Source of the DNA: an uncultured Lentisphaeria bacterium
GTDB taxonomy: Bacteria; Verrucomicrobiota; Lentisphaeria; Victivallales; Victivallaceae
DNA length: 9,357 bases
Assembly: GCA_949298665.1 (NCBI GenBank)
Contig: CASFXO010000238.1
Location: 1-9,357 of the forward strand
Reading direction: 5' to 3'
Shown: piece by piece, positions 7,084 to 9,357 of the stretch
Position numbering within the stretch: the first letter of the stretch is position 1
Layout: every line of letters begins with the position of its first letter
Program-made: the position numbers and the translations under genes
Notes under the pieces: generated by a model
What the model saw: the letters and a program-made list of their open reading frames with translations, nothing else
Told to the model about the DNA's origin: nothing
Database searches by the model: none

Positions 7084-8879
7084 ATGGATGATCCATGCAG
7101 CGGCCGGCCGCCGGCGGGATGGCGCATCTGGCGTTCCTGGAAAAGCCCTTTCGGCAAGTTTGACGGCAATTACCGTCTCGAGGACGAGGAACTTGCCGCC
7201 GCCCCGGACATTTACCGGGAGGAGGAACTGCGGCGGATTGCCGGAGAGGGGTTCAACGCCGTCTGGATTCACGGGCACCTGCATACTCTGGTCCGCACCT
7301 CTGTTTTTCCGGAGCTGGCCCCGGACTGCGGGACGCTTGAACGCGCTCTCAAGCTGACGATCGACCGGGCGGCCCGGTTCGGGGTCAAGATCTTCCTGTA
7401 TATGCAGCCTTTGGCGGCATTGCCGGAGGAATCCGATTTCTGGACGCGCCATGCGGCATTACGGGGTCAGCAGGAATGTTTTCCCAGCGACCGCGGCGGA
7501 GAAGAGCTGCGGTTGCGTTCCCTCTGCAGCAGCTGTGCGCCGGTCCGGGCCTATTTGCGGGAGGCGGCATACCGGCTCGGGGAACGGTTCCCCGGTCTGG
7601 GCGGGGTCATTCTGATCACGGCTTCGGAATATCCCGGACACTGCTGGTCGCGCTGCATGGCGCCGGAGCTTCCGGCGACCGCGGGCGCGGCCGGCGTGAC
7701 CAGCGGACAGGTGAACTGTCCCCGCTGCCGGAACCGCTCTCCGGTGGAAACCGTCCGGAATTGATCACCTGTTTCCGGGACGGGCTGCGTGCCGGTGGTT
7801 CGCGGATGGCGCTGGTCATCTGGAACTGGTCCTGGACCCATTACGAAGCTGCTCCATGCCGGAACATGCTGGCGCGTCTTCCCGGAGACGTGACGCTGCT
7901 GGCGGACTTCGAGCGCGGTGGTCTGCGGCGCACGACGGAGGGGGCAGTCAAAGTGGACGAATATTCTCTGGGGTACGCCGGACCGTCCGAGGATTTTGTG
8001 CAGGTGAAGGCGTGTTGCGACCGGCTCGGCATTCCGGTTATGGCGAAATTGCAGATCGGTACGACTCACGAACTGGGAACGGTGCCGAACCTCCCGGCCA
8101 TCGGGAATCTGTATGAAAAGGCCCGGAAAATGCGGGAAATGGGCATTGTCGATTTCATGGGATGCTGGAATTTCGGCAATTTCCGCAGTGCCAACAGTGC
8201 CGCTTTTCTCTACTTTCTGGACGCCCCCTGCCTGGTGTCCCTCTCCGGAAAACACAGTCTGGCGGCGTTTGCCGGAACATATTTCGACGGCGGAGACCCT
8301 GAACTCATCGCCGCCGCCTGGGAGACATTTTCCCGGGCTCTGACGTTTTATCCTTTTTCCCAGGAGTTTCTTTACTTCGGACCCTGCAACTATGCCTGTA
8401 AGCTGCCGTTGGCTCTGGCGCCGCTGCCGGGAAAGCCGCTGGGACGGTCGTGGCTGGACGATCCGCGCGGCGACGACATGGCGGCGGCGCTGCCGACGCC
8501 CGATGCCCTGCCGGCGGTGATTTCGGCATTGGAAAAATTGGTGGCCTGCTGGCATGAAGGTGTGGAACTGCTGCGGCGGGGACTGGAAAACGCCCGGGGC
8601 CCCCATGCCGTCGAGGAAATGAACAATGCGATTGCATGCGGGGCATTGTTCGCCAGCGGGCTGTGCTATTGCCGGGTTTTTGCATTGCGGCGCAGTGGTC
8701 GGCCGGCAGAACGGCAATATCGGACATGGCTGCGCGAAGAGTGCGGTAATCTGGAAAACCTACTGTCCGTATGCCGCCGGGATCCGCGGATCGGTTACCA
8801 CATCGAAGCGCACGGTTATCTGTTCCGTCCCGAAGAACTGGAAGAAAAACTGCAAACGTTGCGCCGGTTTCTGAAGTAA
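7084..8879 (+). pseudogene. GH20-like TIM-barrel glycoside hydrolase-like protein, interrupted by a -1 frameshift
   Basis: Two overlapping frames encode one protein. The first frame, 7084-7764, runs through WRSWKSPFGKF, FNAVWIHGHLHTLV, GVKIFLYMQPL, LRSLCSSCAPVRAYL, GGVILITASEYPGHCWSRC and NCPRCRNRSPVETVR, then meets TGA at 7762. The frame ending at 8879 continues directly with ELITCFRDGLRAG, MALVIWNWSW, LLADFERGG, VDFMGCWNFGNF. Restoring one G near 7758 gives VETVRELITCF and a 598-residue protein. Residues about 10-390 look like a (beta/alpha)8 barrel of the kind annotated as family-20-like in Lentisphaerota and Planctomycetes. E182 in ITASEYPG is the best candidate acid, although the Asp-Glu pair of true GH20 is absent. 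Residues about 400-598 are mainly helical. No signal peptide is visible. The first base could be the TTG at 7078, but the ATG at 7084 is better spaced from GGGAAGGA. If the shift is real, the 3' part could restart only at an internal codon such as ATG 7806, which would split the barrel. An assembly error is equally possible. Confidence 0.75.
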
Positions 8880-8892
8880 CCGGCAGTGTTTT
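8863..8892 (+). terminator. Rho-independent terminator overlapping the stop codon of the last cluster gene
   Basis: GCCGGTT (8863-8869) and AACCGGC (8878-8884) form a perfect 7-bp GC-rich stem around an 8-nt loop, followed by AGTGTTTT. The TAA stop at 8877-8879 lies in the loop and right arm. A second inverted repeat, ACCTGC (8893-8898) with GCAGGT (8913-8918), follows directly but has no T-run. The position at the end of the + gene run, facing a convergent gene, fits a terminator. The short T-tract limits certainty. Confidence 0.55.
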
Positions 8893-8991
8893 ACCTGCCA
8901 GCTGCGTCTGCTGCAGGTGCCGGACAGGCAATCGTCCTTGCCGGAAAATCGGGCGATGACCCGGCTACGGACCGCGGTTCCCGGGGGGGGG
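8893..8991. other. Convergent intergenic region with inverted repeats and a nine-G run
   Basis: No gene is seen here. It holds ACCTGC/GCAGGT (8893-8898, 8913-8918), GGCAA/TTGCC around a 6-nt loop, and CGGG-CGATGA-CCCG (8950-8963). Read on the - strand, the last is a 4-bp hairpin followed by ATTTT and could be a weak terminator for rfbA. A run of nine G bases (8983-8991) abuts the rfbA stop codon. Confidence 0.45.
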
Positions 8992-9357
8992 TCAGTCGGC
9001 GCTCCGGGCCAGACGCATCAGGTACCGCCCGTACTCCGTCTGCCGCAATTCCCCGCAGTTCCGAAGCAGCTCTTCCCGGGTCAGCCAGCCGTTCTGGCAG
9101 GCGATCTCCTCCAGACAGGCGATCTGCAATCCCTGCCGGATTTCGATCGTCCGGATGAAGTTGGCCGCGTCGAGCATACTGTCGGTCGTGCCGGTGTCCA
9201 GCCAGGCGAAGCCCCGGCCCAGGCGTTCGACCCGCAGGTCCCCGCGTTCCAGATAGGCGTTGTTGATCGCGGTGATTTCCAGTTCACCCCGGGCCGACGG
9301 TCGCAGCTCCTTCGCCATGGCGATGACCGAGTTGTCGTAGAAATAAAGTCCGGTAAC
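8992..9357 (-). CDS. rfbA: Glucose-1-phosphate thymidylyltransferase, C-terminal part (5' end outside window)
   Basis: The visible 121 residues are the C-terminal portion of RmlA/RfbA (family length about 290), the cytoplasmic enzyme that joins dTTP and glucose-1-phosphate into dTDP-glucose, the first step towards dTDP-L-rhamnose. Diagnostic segments, in order, are VTGLYFYDNSVI, LRPSARGELEIT, GRGFAWLDTGT (its Asp corresponds to a Mg2+ ligand, D225 in the P. aeruginosa enzyme), FIRTIEIRQGL, CLEEIA and the final YGRYLMRLA. The frame is open to the right edge of the window, so the start lies beyond 9357. The usual EITDVN reads EITAIN, and GTHDSL reads GTTDSM; these are modest changes that leave the family call intact. 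The stop is the TGA complementary to 8992-8994. It is transcribed towards the + strand cluster and is probably the edge of a separate sugar-nucleotide or O-antigen locus. Confidence 0.95.
   Translation of the reverse strand, partial: VTGLYFYDNSVIAMAKELRPSARGELEITAINNAYLERGDLRVERLGRGFAWLDTGTTDSMLDAANFIRTIEIRQGLQIACLEEIACQNGWLTREELLRNCGELRQTEYGRYLMRLARSAD

Noticed and set aside
5839..7452. Antisense open frame of 537 codons on the - strand
   Set aside because: It is opposite the M24 gene and the start of the glycosidase-like gene, has no recognisable motif, and its composition is that of a GC-rich shadow frame.
7476..7757. Independent + strand gene starting at 7476 and running to 8879
   Set aside because: Between 7476 and about 7757 this frame gives low-complexity Arg/Gly/Ala-rich sequence, while the other frame carries the conserved glycosidase-like motifs. 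Only the part after about 7758 is genuine, as the continuation of the frameshifted gene.
7756..7764. Programmed -1 ribosomal frameshifting
   Set aside because: No slippery heptamer is present at the switch (CCGGAATTGA), and no stimulatory hairpin was evident just downstream.
2..9357. CRISPR arrays, tRNA or rRNA genes, insertion sequences
   Set aside because: No regularly spaced direct repeats, tRNA-like cloverleaf, rRNA segments, transposase motifs or terminal inverted repeats were seen on either strand.

Overview
The window is GC-rich and densely coding. Five consecutive genes lie on the + strand, and the 3' end of a sixth gene enters from the right edge on the - strand. The protein set (a very large lyase-like glycan protein, an exported nitrilase-fold hydrolase, a NodB deacetylase, an M24 'pita-bread' protein and a TIM-barrel glycosidase-like protein), the AAAGGAGAG ribosome binding sites and the base composition resemble glycan-catabolic loci of the PVC superphylum, most likely Lentisphaerota (Victivallis-like). 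This taxonomic call is recall-based inference; no rRNA or marker gene is present.

Layout: 2-3802 is a very large protein (at least 1265 aa, open at the left edge) with an alpha/beta N-terminal domain, a helical toroid, a beta-sandwich and a C-terminal beta-propeller-like region with two DxDGDG loops. 3786-4880 overlaps it by 17 bp and encodes a carbon-nitrogen hydrolase with a signal peptide and an intact E/K/E/C set. 4904-5803 is a cytoplasmic polysaccharide deacetylase-like (NodB) protein. 5824-6981 is an M24-fold protein whose metal site is largely lost. After a 102-bp gap, 7084-8879 is a GH20-like TIM-barrel protein interrupted by a one-base frameshift near 7758. A GC-rich hairpin followed by TTTT overlaps its stop codon and probably terminates the transcription unit. 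8992-9357 (-) is the C-terminal part of glucose-1-phosphate thymidylyltransferase (rfbA/rmlA), convergent with the cluster and probably part of a separate dTDP-sugar locus.

Together, the first four genes are tightly packed (17-bp overlap, then gaps of 23 and 20 bp) and look co-transcribed. My reading is a catabolic operon for an amidated or N-acylated carbohydrate. The large protein and the glycosidase-like protein would handle the glycan. Three unrelated folds that commonly act on C-N bonds (nitrilase, NodB deacetylase, M24/creatinase) would remove or process N-linked substituents. The substrate cannot be read from the sequence. The most unusual item is the M24 protein, in which three of five metal ligands and both active-site histidines are replaced.
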